This document shows, one piece after another, positions 8,910 to 16,445 of a stretch of 64,000 bases of DNA (position 1 is its first letter; each line of letters starts with the position of its first letter). This DNA comes from Deltaproteobacteria bacterium. GTDB taxonomy: Bacteria; Myxococcota; Kuafuiibacteriia; Kuafuiibacteriales; Kuafuiibacteriaceae. The DNA lies in NCBI GenBank assembly GCA_020632995.1, contig JACKEN010000026.1, positions 1 to 64,000 on the forward strand, written 5' to 3'. The translations under genes were made by a program, and so were the position numbers. The notes beneath the pieces were generated by a model. That model searched no databases. It saw only the letters and a program-made list of their open reading frames with translations, and was not told where the DNA came from.

Positions 8910-9401
8910 ATGACCAGCCAAAACTCGCTTCGACGTTGGGCCATCCCGCTGGCGTCCCTGGTCCCGCTCGCCGCCATCGCCTTCGCGTTCTCGCTCGGGC
9001 CGTCGCCCCATCGTCGGGTGGCCGACTACCTGCGCTCCGACGCGCCGGACGCCGAGCGCAGAGCCGCGCTGGAGTCGGCGGGGCCCGAGGCGGTGTGGGC
9101 CCTGGCCCAGCGCGTGGTGGAGCGCGATCTTCCGCGCCGCGCGGAGGCCATCCAGTTCCTCGGCACCGCGGGTGAGCCGCGGGTGCTGTGGGCGCTCGAG
9201 CGGGTGCTGAACAGCGACGCCGAGAGCCCCGAGATCCGCAAGACAGCTTTCGAAGCTGCGCTGGCGGTGGATCGTCGGCGCGGCCTGGCCCTGGCCGAGG
9301 ATCTCGCCGCGCGCGAGGACGATCTGGGCGAGGCGGCCCGGCGGGCCCTCGAGGTCCAGGAGCGCTCCTCCGTCACCCGCCCCGGCCCCGCGCTCAACTG
9401 A
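8910..9401 (+). CDS. Small membrane-anchored HEAT-like protein
   Basis: 163 residues. An N-terminal hydrophobic segment (IPLASLVPLAAIAFAFSL, residues 11-28) follows a positively charged start and acts as an uncleaved anchor or signal peptide. The rest consists of paired helices with the HEAT-type rhythm (DAERRAALESAGPEAVWALAQ, PRRAEAIQFLGTAGEPRVLWALERVL). No catalytic motif is visible. Such domains mediate protein contacts, here probably in the periplasm. It stands alone between imuB and the cytochrome gene. The family is not recognised beyond HEAT/PBS-like repeats. Confidence 0.7.
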   Translation: MTSQNSLRRWAIPLASLVPLAAIAFAFSLGPSPHRRVADYLRSDAPDAERRAALESAGPEAVWALAQRVVERDLPRRAEAIQFLGTAGEPRVLWALERVLNSDAESPEIRKTAFEAALAVDRRRGLALAEDLAAREDDLGEAARRALEVQERSSVTRPGPALN

Positions 9402-9491
9402 GCCCGGCCGGCGTATCGAGAGGCATTCGCAAGATCTCCTGCGACATCCTGTCGCAGCGTCTCTACCCGGGCCTCCTGGCTCTAATGAGGA

Positions 9492-11396
9492 GTGCCGACG
9501 CGCCAGCTCCTCACCGTCCTCTGTGCCGCCGCCCTGGGCGTGGCGTGTGGCAGCACCGACCCGCTCGACCCGGCCGCGGACACCGGCGTGCCGGCGGACA
9601 GCGGTCTCTTGGCGGACGCGGGGGTGGAGGAGGACTCTGGCGTCGGCGCGGACTCGGGCGTCGACGCGGACTCCGGCGCCGGCGTGGACTCCGGCGTCGA
9701 TACGGACTCTGGCGTCGGCGCGGACTCGGGCGTCGGCGAGGACGCCGCGGTGGAGGTGGACTCCGGGTTGCCGCGCCCCGACGCCGGGGCTCTGGCGCCG
9801 CTCCCGGCCACGTCGCCTACGACCCAGGGGCGCTTCACCACCTCCGACACCTGCGCGGTCTGTCACTCCAACCACCCCAACGCCACCGCGATGCGGGACA
9901 GCCAGGCCCGGCCGATCGCGCCCTACGATCTGTGGGCGTCCTCGATGATGGCCAACGCGGCGCGCGATCCCTTCTTCCGCGCGGTCCTCTCGGCCGAGAT
10001 GTCGGACACCCCGGTGGCCCATGACGCGCTGGAGGACAAGTGCCTCACCTGCCACGCCCCCATGGCCCACGTGGGCGCCGAGGACGGCAGCGTGCACTTC
10101 AGCCTCACCGATCTCTACACCGGGACCGCGCTCGGGCACCTCGGGCTCGACGGGGTGAGCTGCGCCGCCTGCCATCAGATCTCGTCCACCGGCCTGGGCA
10201 CCGAGGACAGCTTCAGCGGCCACTTCGTCGTCAACGCCACCCGGACCATCTACGGACCGCACAGCAACCTCTTCTCGACCCCGATGGTGATGCGGAGCGG
10301 CTACACCCCCCAGCCGGCCGCGCACATGACGGAGTCCGCGATCTGCGCCACCTGCCACACCCTCTACACCCACGCGGTGGACGAGAACGGGCAGGAGCAG
10401 GGCGAGGATCTCCCCGAGCAGACCCCGTATCTCGAGTGGCGCAACTCCGCCTTCAACACCGAGGGGGGCGGCCAAGGCCAGACCTGCCAGGACTGCCACA
10501 TGCCCGTGGTGGATCAAGACGGCGTCGCGGTCAGCACCCGCATCGCCCGCGCCCCCAACGGCGCCGACTTCAACCCGATCGGTCCGCGCGCCCCCTACGG
10601 CCGCCACCTGATGGTCGGCGGCAACACCCTCGTGCCCGCCATCCTGCGGGACAACGCGGCAGACCTCTCTCCCACCGCCTCGCCGGCCGCCTTCGACGCC
10701 ACCATCGCGGGGGCGCGCGCGCAGCTCGAGCAGCACACCGCGCAGGTCAACCTGCAACCAGGCGCGGTGGTGGGCGGGATGCGGGAGGTGGCGGTGCAGG
10801 TCGTCAACCTCACCGGCCACAAGCTCCCCACCGGCTACCCCAGCCGGCGGGTGTGGCTCCAGGCGGTGGCCCGCGACGCGGCCGGGCAGGTGGTCTTCGC
10901 GTCCGGCACCTGGGACGTGCGCGGGCGGATCCTCGACGCCGCCGGCGCCCCGCTCCCCTCGGAGGCGGCGGGCGGCCCGGTCGTGCCTCACGCCGATCGC
11001 GTGGCCGGCGCAACGCAGCCTGCCATCTGGCAATCAGTGATGGCCGAGAGCAACGGCAGCATCACCTTCACTCTCCTGAGGGGCGGGCACTACGTGAAGG
11101 ACAACCGACTCCTCCCCCAGGGCTGGCGCGCGGACCACGCTGATGCCGCGGCCACCGCCGCGGTGGGGGTGACGGGCGATGCCAACTTCGCGCCCGGGCA
11201 GGACCAGGTCACGCTGGTGCTCCCCACCACCGCGACCCAGCTCGAGGTGCAGCTCCTCTACCAGGTCATCTCGCCCCGGTGGGTCGCGGAGCTGGCCACC
11301 CACAACACCCCCGAGGTGGACGCGTTCCTCCGCTACTGGGCGGCGGCCGACGTGCGCCCGGTGGTGCTCGCGGCGGCGCAGGCTACGTTGCCCTGA
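9492..11396 (+). CDS. Pentahaem c-type cytochrome lipoprotein
   Basis: 634 residues from GTG 9492, the only start possible because a TGA lies just upstream in frame. A lipoprotein signal ends in GVAC with Cys19 as the lipidated residue. A linker of (D/E)DSGV-type repeats spans roughly residues 30-95. Five CxxCH haem-attachment motifs follow: CAVCH, CLTCH, CAACH, CATCH and CQDCH. The pattern with an SSMMANAARDPFF segment resembles multihaem cytochromes of the c554 type. The C-terminal 200 residues look like a beta-sandwich (TGHKLPTGYPSRRVWLQ). A surface or periplasmic electron carrier is the likely role; donor and acceptor are unknown. No cytochrome maturation genes are in the window. Confidence 0.88.
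   Translation: MPTRQLLTVLCAAALGVACGSTDPLDPAADTGVPADSGLLADAGVEEDSGVGADSGVDADSGAGVDSGVDTDSGVGADSGVGEDAAVEVDSGLPRPDAGALAPLPATSPTTQGRFTTSDTCAVCHSNHPNATAMRDSQARPIAPYDLWASSMMANAARDPFFRAVLSAEMSDTPVAHDALEDKCLTCHAPMAHVGAEDGSVHFSLTDLYTGTALGHLGLDGVSCAACHQISSTGLGTEDSFSGHFVVNATRTIYGPHSNLFSTPMVMRSGYTPQPAAHMTESAICATCHTLYTHAVDENGQEQGEDLPEQTPYLEWRNSAFNTEGGGQGQTCQDCHMPVVDQDGVAVSTRIARAPNGADFNPIGPRAPYGRHLMVGGNTLVPAILRDNAADLSPTASPAAFDATIAGARAQLEQHTAQVNLQPGAVVGGMREVAVQVVNLTGHKLPTGYPSRRVWLQAVARDAAGQVVFASGTWDVRGRILDAAGAPLPSEAAGGPVVPHADRVAGATQPAIWQSVMAESNGSITFTLLRGGHYVKDNRLLPQGWRADHADAAATAAVGVTGDANFAPGQDQVTLVLPTTATQLEVQLLYQVISPRWVAELATHNTPEVDAFLRYWAAADVRPVVLAAAQATLP
9579..9788 (+). repeat. Asp-Ser-Gly-Val repeat linker in the cytochrome gene
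   Basis: A run of short units related to GAC-TCN-GGC-GTC encodes ADSGV/EDSGV/VDSGV-type repeats directly after the lipid attachment site. The low-complexity acidic spacer probably holds the haem domain away from the membrane. Similar DAG/DSG linkers follow the lipobox in the lipoproteins at 30.7 and 41.0 kb. Confidence 0.8.
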
Positions 11397-11436
11397 TCCG
11401 GGTCTGCCCCAGCCCGGCCCAAGGGCATCCGGCGTA

Positions 11437-11465
11437 TTGGCAAAGCCCCCGGATAGGTAGACAAT
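11437..11465 (+). promoter_or_regulatory. Sigma70-like promoter candidate
   Basis: TTGGCA (11437-11442), a 17-bp spacer, then GACAAT (11460-11465). The ATG of the downstream gene is at 11475, only about 10 bp past the -10 box, and no Shine-Dalgarno sequence precedes it (CCTCCTACC-ATG). A leaderless transcript is therefore likely if this promoter is used. Confidence 0.4.
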
Positions 11466-11474
11466 CCTCCTACC

Positions 11475-12467
11475 ATGAGTGGCGTGAAGCTGCCCCTCGG
11501 CCCTGTGCGGGCTCACGTGCCTCCGGAGATCCCCTCGATTCCGGCGGCCGCCTCGGCGCAGTCAGCGTCAGAGCCCCCCCTGCCCGGGCCCCCGACGCCC
11601 CTGCGTCCGGTGGCGGAGGCGGTGGCGCTGGCTACGGGGCGGCACCCGGCGGCGCTGGGTGCGCTGGTGGGTCGGCTCCCGCAGGCGGTGCTGGCCGCGG
11701 CCATGGGCGCCACGCTGGCGCTCTCGGGCTGCACCACCGGGCCCACCATGACACCGCCCGGCGTTCCGGCGTTCTCCGGGATCGTGTTGTCCAGCGCTCG
11801 CGAGCTCCCGGGCGGGGTGCCGGTGACCCTGGCCCCGCGCAACGCCACCGACGCCCAGAAGATGGCCCACTACAAGGCCATCATCGACGCGGTGGGGGGC
11901 AGATGGCGCCAAGGACAGCCCTATGTGTTGGCCCTGCGAGGGCTCGATCTCGAGACCGGGCGCATCTCGGAGACTCGGGCCCAGTCCTGGATGCATGACA
12001 CCATCGTGGTGCTGAAGTTCGACTCCGCAGGCCAGCCTGCGGTGACCGAGCTGGTGGGCTCCACCTACCCGGGGCAGCGCACGGTGGAGGGCAAGGGCCG
12101 CGACGTGAACGGCGACGGGCAGCGCGACGTGGGCATGGTGGCGGAGGGGAACTTCCGCGCCGCGCCCAACGGCCCCTTCGCGGGCGGGCCCAGCTATCAC
12201 CTCACCACCCCCAGCGGGGGCGGCGGCCTGGCCGGCGTGCGGGACGTGGACCATGACGGCCTGCACTCGCCCGAGGAGTGGGCAGGCTCCAAGCGGCGGG
12301 GCGACGCCCTGCACGAGATCCTCTTCCACCCCGGCTTTGGTGAGAACGTGAACTCGGTCGGCTGCTTCAACGTCCGCGAGTACGATCAGTTCGTGCAGGC
12401 CCTGGGCGGTCCCGGCGCCTCCTTCGGGGTGTCGGTGGTGAACGCCTACGGCGACGAGCCTCGCTAG
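11475..12467 (+). CDS. L,D-transpeptidase-like protein with Pro-rich N-terminus
   Basis: 330 residues. The first 75 are Pro/Ala-rich; a lipobox-like segment (LAAAMGATLALSGC) follows at about 74-87, unusually far from the start. The C-terminal domain ends in H-x(10)-SVGCFNV, which resembles the His/Ser-x-Gly-Cys catalytic signature of YkuD-type L,D-transpeptidases (SHGC). Two DxNGDG / DxDHDG loops look like calcium sites. The protein at 26.7-28.2 kb shares the order VL(A/G)LR, (D)xxxVVL, V(T/Q)E(L/F), a DxDG loop and SxGC, so the two are probably paralogues. Peptidoglycan cross-linking or hydrolysis is inferred only from the signature. The start lacks a Shine-Dalgarno sequence. Confidence 0.75.
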   Translation: MSGVKLPLGPVRAHVPPEIPSIPAAASAQSASEPPLPGPPTPLRPVAEAVALATGRHPAALGALVGRLPQAVLAAAMGATLALSGCTTGPTMTPPGVPAFSGIVLSSARELPGGVPVTLAPRNATDAQKMAHYKAIIDAVGGRWRQGQPYVLALRGLDLETGRISETRAQSWMHDTIVVLKFDSAGQPAVTELVGSTYPGQRTVEGKGRDVNGDGQRDVGMVAEGNFRAAPNGPFAGGPSYHLTTPSGGGGLAGVRDVDHDGLHSPEEWAGSKRRGDALHEILFHPGFGENVNSVGCFNVREYDQFVQALGGPGASFGVSVVNAYGDEPR

Positions 12468-12559
12468 GAGATACTGCAGGGTGAGCTGCGGTCCCTTCGA
12501 CGCGGCCACGCGAGACACGATGCCGCGGAGACTGAGGCGCCCTCGACAGGAGGCCGCGG

Positions 12560-12571
12560 CGAGATATCTCG
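12560..12571. other. Palindrome in the 137-bp convergent intergenic region
   Basis: CGAGATATCTCG is a perfect 12-bp palindrome and a local A/T-rich spot between two convergent genes. The rest of 12468-12603 shows no gene and no stem followed by a T-run. Function unknown. Confidence 0.3.
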
Positions 12572-12603
12572 TGAGATTGAAGTGCAGGGAGGGTTGCGGT
12601 CGA

Positions 12604-13125
12604 CTAGGACGGAAGATCGCCCAGGATGCGCTTGATGCCGCGGTGGAAGCGGTGGACCCAGCTGGGGTGGTCGAGGAACATGTGCAAGCACTGACCGGCG
12701 ACGACCTGCGCGCCGTGGACGCGACCCCAGGCCACCGCGGCCTCGTCCAGCGCGCCGGGACCACCGCCCTTGTGGAGCCACACCACCGGCACCCCGGCCG
12801 AGACGCAGCCCTTCATCACCGCCAGCGACGCGTTGGCCGGAGTGGCCACGTAGACCGCCTCTACCGGCGGCGTCACCTCCGCGATGTCCTTGAAGGCCTC
12901 GACCCCCTCCAAGGTGTCCAGCTTCGGGTTCACGGGCACCACGTCCACCCCGCGGTTGCGGAGCTCCGTCCACAGCGACCGTGAGAAGTCCTTCTCCTCG
13001 TGTGAAACGCCCACCAACGCCACCCGCTTGGCTTGCAGGAAGGCGTGGATGGCGCGGGCGTCCAGCGCCTTCGGATCCACCGGGGCCCGCTTGGGTTGTG
13101 TTGGCTCAGGCGCAACGGCAGTCAT
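12604..13125 (-). CDS. CoA-binding domain protein (YccU family)
   Basis: 173 residues from ATG 13125; a GTG at 13155 would add ten residues, and neither start has a clear Shine-Dalgarno sequence. The Rossmann-type CoA-binding domain is complete: RVALVGVSHEEKDFSRSLWTEL, then VDVVPVNPKLDTLEGVEAFKDI, VEAVYVATPA, VPVVWLHKGGG, and VVAGQCLHM near the end. Length and pattern fit the stand-alone YccU-type family. The family binds CoA, but its biochemical role is not established. The gene is convergent with the L,D-transpeptidase-like gene. Upstream lies decayed DNA with different base composition. Confidence 0.88.
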   Translation of the reverse strand: MTAVAPEPTQPKRAPVDPKALDARAIHAFLQAKRVALVGVSHEEKDFSRSLWTELRNRGVDVVPVNPKLDTLEGVEAFKDIAEVTPPVEAVYVATPANASLAVMKGCVSAGVPVVWLHKGGGPGALDEAAVAWGRVHGAQVVAGQCLHMFLDHPSWVHRFHRGIKRILGDLPS

Positions 13126-14113
13126 GTACGGCAGAGCAAGCAATGGACGCGCCACCCGGGGCGACTGAGGCAGGGGGGCGGGACGTTGCCGTCGGGTAGC
13201 GGTGGCGCGTCAGGAATGACCGGCGTGCTGCGCGCTCACGCAGGCCCCGCTCGATGGCAGCTCGGACACCGGGCCGGGCGTAGTTCATGTACATCACCAC
13301 CCGAGGCGCGTCGACTGGCCCAGCCGCCACACGAAGGCGCCTTGGAGACTCCACGGAGTCGGTCCGCAGTGGGCCGAGCGGGCCCATCGCCCGCGAACCT
13401 GTTGCCGCTGCGCCCGCGGACCCATGGTCTGCCAGCGGATGCTCGATGAGCCCTCGCCGACAGGTGAAGGACTGGCGTCGTCCGCCTCGCCGGACGTCGA
13501 CCTCGAACCGCCACGACAGCGCATTGGCCACGGCGAGGTCCACGCCGAGGCCCGTCTCCCAGTCCCCGTTGCGGCGCCAGCGTCCGTGGCCCAGGAGTGT
13601 GGTCGCGAGGAGCACCGCCAAGGGCGCATCCGGGCCCTCGGTGGGGAGGCCCGGACCGAAGTCCTCGACGCTCACCCTCCGGTCGCCGTGGACGGTGACG
13701 ATGATGCGGGGTCGCTCTCCGCGCCGAGGGTGGCGGCGCTCGTCGCGAGGAGGCCCCCGAGCATCCGCCCGAGGCCCTCCTCGTCGCGGCCCCCGATGTA
13801 CATGCCGCCCTGAAGGCGTGCATAGGGGCGGAAGAAGCCGAAGCGCTCGAGGTTCTCGTCGAGCCACTGATGTAGAGGGTGGAAGGGGCCACCGGGGGCC
13901 ACCTCATCCGGCAACAGCCGCACGCGATAGTCGGGCGGCACGGCGGCGAGATCCACCACGTCCATCTCGGTCCCCCAGTGGTGGCGGCTCCCGCCCGGGA
14001 GCGCGGACCAGTTCAGGATGGCCCGCAGGCAACCGAGGTTGGGCCGCATAGCGAGGGTCCATCAGCTGGACCACGTGGGTCTGGGCGCGCCCCGTGAGCT
14101 CCAGCTCATTCAT
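13106..14113 (-). pseudogene. Decayed chimera: M15 peptidase fused to a GyrB/ParE-like ATPase N-terminus
   Basis: Three reading frames are used in turn. 14113 to about 14050 gives MNELELTGRAQTHVVQLMDP, an M15-peptidase-like start. A second frame (14049-13710) gives LRAILNWSALPGGSRHHWGT, EMDVVD, then WLDENLERFGFFRPYA, the zinc-site region of VanY-like M15 carboxypeptidases. The SxFRS core before it and the final EPWH are absent. The frame then continues into LQGGMYIGGRDEEGLGRML, like GyrB (RPGMYIG..DxxGLH). After a missing base in a C-run (plus-strand GGGG 13708-13711) it reads RIIVTVHGDRRVSVEDFGPG and GLGVDLAVANALSWRFEV, the GHKL motifs of GyrB. The last 80 residues match nothing I know. Not functional as either enzyme. 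Confidence 0.6.
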
Positions 14114-14142
14114 CGAGTGAGATGCAGGGTGCGGTGCCTACG

Positions 14143-16302
14143 CTACTCGCCGCCCTCCGGCGCCTCCGGCAGGGGCACCGACTCCAGCTGGCCGCCGCCG
14201 AAGTCGCGGCTGCGCTCGTCCTCCTCCTTCTTCTGCCGCTCCTCCTCCTCCTTCTGGGCGCGCTTCTCCTCCTCCTGGTACGAGCCGGTGCCGGTGGCGG
14301 CGCCCGCGCGCTCCAGGGCCTCGCGCTCCACCGCCTGCTGGCGGATGGACTGCTGGTAGGCCTGGCGCGAGTCACGGCGGCCCTGGGCGGCCTGGCCGGG
14401 GCGGTCCCCGGTGGCGAGGGGGGCGCCCTGCTGCAAGAGGCGTTGCGTGAGGAGGGGGGCGCCGTCGCGGGGGTTGGCGGAGAAGGCGTCCAGCTCGTCG
14501 GCGTCGACGCGGCCGCCCACCGAGGCGGCGTTCTGGGCGGTGCCGCGGCCGAGCACCGCGCGGAGGGTGAGGAGGGCCACGTGGGTGACGAGGGGCGGGA
14601 TGCCGGTGACGTCGTCCGGGTCGGTGTTCACCCAGTTGAAGTTGTAGGTGAGGTTGGCGTCGATGGCGAAGAGCCCGCTCGAGTAGATGGGCATGGCCAT
14701 GGCCGCGGTGGCGCCGAACCCGTAGTTGTTGAACGCGGCGGCGATGGGGCTGTTGGGGTCGGCGAGCACGAACTGATCGCGGCCCACGCCCTGGGTGCGG
14801 TTGCCGTTGACGCCCAGGTTGGTGATGAGGCGCCGCTCGCCCAGCTCCAGCACGTGCTGGAGGGTGAGGGCGCCGCTCTCGGCCACGATGGCCGACGCGC
14901 CGAGGGCGCCCACCCCGACGTCGCGCGCCGCGGTGAGGGTCACGTCGATCGGCTCGAAGCGGCGCTGCAGGTTGATCTGCGCTACGGGCTGCCAGCTCGA
15001 GCGGACGGCCGAGAAGGCGTCGGGGTCGCCGCCCCCCGCCCCGAGCGGGGCCTGGAGCAGGTTGGCCTGCGCTGCCCCGACGGAGGCGTTGACGCGGAGC
15101 TCCCACGGCAGGCGGTCCTGGTAGAAGGCGCGGGCGCTGTAGATCAGGGTGTCGGGGGCGAGGCCCGCCCCCAGGAACGGCTCGCCCTGGGCGTCGGTGC
15201 CGACCCGGAGGCTGAACACCGTCACCGCGGTGACGCCGACGTTCCGCTCCGCCCCGATCTGGTGGGCGTACTCGAGGCGCAGGTTGTTGATCAGGGTCTC
15301 GGGCGGCAGCGGCGGGGCGCGGGTGATGGTGTTGGTGATGCCGTCGACGTCGACCTCGTCCAGGATCTGGGCCGGCCGGTTGTAGGTGGCCCCCAGGTCG
15401 GCGGTGAGGAGGCCGCGGCGCCCCAGGCGGAAGCGGCCCACCGCGGTCGGGCTCAGCGCGTGGAGGTTCACCGGGATGAAGGCGCCGAGGTTGGTGGCGG
15501 CGGCGGTGGTGGTGCCCTGGGTGCCGAGGGCGCCGCCGGCCAGGGTGTAGATGCCGTTCTGGGTGTAGGTGTAGACGAGGCCGGTGGCGAGGTCCCAGCG
15601 CTGGCGGGTGATCTGCAACTGAGCCTGCCCGCCCGCGGTGTGGGTGATCCCGTTGAACGCGAAGGCGCCGGCCTGGGCGGCGGGGAGGGTGCCGAGCCCG
15701 CCGCCGGCCACCCCGCCGCTCGCCCCGTTGCTCAGCCGCCCGTTCAGGCCGAACGCGTAGTTCGCGCCCATCGCGAGGGACCACCTGGCCTGCTGGATCC
15801 GGGCAAGGTAGGTTGCGGTGGCCTGCACCGTGGTGATCGCCTGTCGGAGCTGGGCGTTGAGGTCCACCGTCTGGCCCGGGGCCTGCTCCACCTCGGCCGA
15901 GGGCACCGCCAGGGGCACGAGCTGGCCGACCGCCGCCCCCACCACGAGGGCGTGCTGGACGGTGCTGGTGACGAAGTCGGCGGTGAGGTTCGCGGTGACC
16001 TGGGTGTTGAGCTGCACCCCCTGGAGCGCGCTCACCGTCAGCCCCGCGGTGTCGAAGTCGGTCTGCTGGTTGTCGACCTGCCCCGGGTTGTCCTGCTGGG
16101 CGGTGCCCCGGTTCTGCTGGGCGAGGAAGGTGGCGGTGTTCAGGTTGTCGCCGAGGGTGGTGCCCACCGACTGGGTCAGCCCCAGCTGGTAGCCAAGCAC
16201 CAGCTGGGCGGAGGCCGAGGCCGGCACGAGCGGCCCGGCCAGCGAGACCGCCAGGAACGGGAGCGCTCCCCACCCACGTCGCCACCCGTCACGCGCACCC
16301 AT
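14143..16302 (-). CDS. Outer-membrane beta-barrel protein
   Basis: 719 residues. A signal peptide (PFLAVSLAGPLVPASASA, cleavage near residue 33) leads into about 600 residues of alternating strands rich in Gly, Thr, Asn and Gln with aromatic girdle residues (YLARIQQARWSLAMGANYAF, QRWDLATGLVYTYTQ), as in large outer-membrane barrels. The last 70 residues break this pattern: a Lys/Glu-rich helix (EEEKRAQKEEEERQKKEEDE) and an acidic tail ending GGE, with no terminal aromatic residue. The barrel may therefore not end at the C-terminus, or the tail is periplasmic. No TonB box was seen. Substrate unknown. Divergent from the SH3 gene. Confidence 0.75.
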   Translation of the reverse strand: MGARDGWRRGWGALPFLAVSLAGPLVPASASAQLVLGYQLGLTQSVGTTLGDNLNTATFLAQQNRGTAQQDNPGQVDNQQTDFDTAGLTVSALQGVQLNTQVTANLTADFVTSTVQHALVVGAAVGQLVPLAVPSAEVEQAPGQTVDLNAQLRQAITTVQATATYLARIQQARWSLAMGANYAFGLNGRLSNGASGGVAGGGLGTLPAAQAGAFAFNGITHTAGGQAQLQITRQRWDLATGLVYTYTQNGIYTLAGGALGTQGTTTAAATNLGAFIPVNLHALSPTAVGRFRLGRRGLLTADLGATYNRPAQILDEVDVDGITNTITRAPPLPPETLINNLRLEYAHQIGAERNVGVTAVTVFSLRVGTDAQGEPFLGAGLAPDTLIYSARAFYQDRLPWELRVNASVGAAQANLLQAPLGAGGGDPDAFSAVRSSWQPVAQINLQRRFEPIDVTLTAARDVGVGALGASAIVAESGALTLQHVLELGERRLITNLGVNGNRTQGVGRDQFVLADPNSPIAAAFNNYGFGATAAMAMPIYSSGLFAIDANLTYNFNWVNTDPDDVTGIPPLVTHVALLTLRAVLGRGTAQNAASVGGRVDADELDAFSANPRDGAPLLTQRLLQQGAPLATGDRPGQAAQGRRDSRQAYQQSIRQQAVEREALERAGAATGTGSYQEEEKRAQKEEEERQKKEEDERSRDFGGGQLESVPLPEAPEGGE

Positions 16303-16372
16303 GCTCTCGAACCCGATACACGAGTTGGCGCCCGGCAGTAACGGGGCCCCCGTCCCAGGCGGGCCTCGGATA

Positions 16373-16386
16373 GGGGATAACCCCTG
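16373..16386. promoter_or_regulatory. Short inverted repeat in a divergent promoter region
   Basis: AGGGG-ATAA-CCCCT, a perfect 5-bp inverted repeat 60 bp before the SH3-protein start and 70 bp from the divergent barrel gene. It could be an operator for either gene. The remainder of 16303-16445 holds nothing else I can name. Confidence 0.3.
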
Positions 16387-16445
16387 ATCAGCGCTGGGCG
16401 GCCACCCCTCCCCACGCCGCGCGGGCCTGGCTATGGTCCGGCACC

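Noticed and set aside
12481..12984. Plus-strand frame over the CoA-binding gene
   Set aside because: Antisense shadow; the minus frame has all conserved CoA-binding motifs.
9205..15222. Further CTGAACA words (near 9206 and 15212) as LexA sites
   Set aside because: Both lie well inside coding sequence with no dyad and no repair gene nearby.
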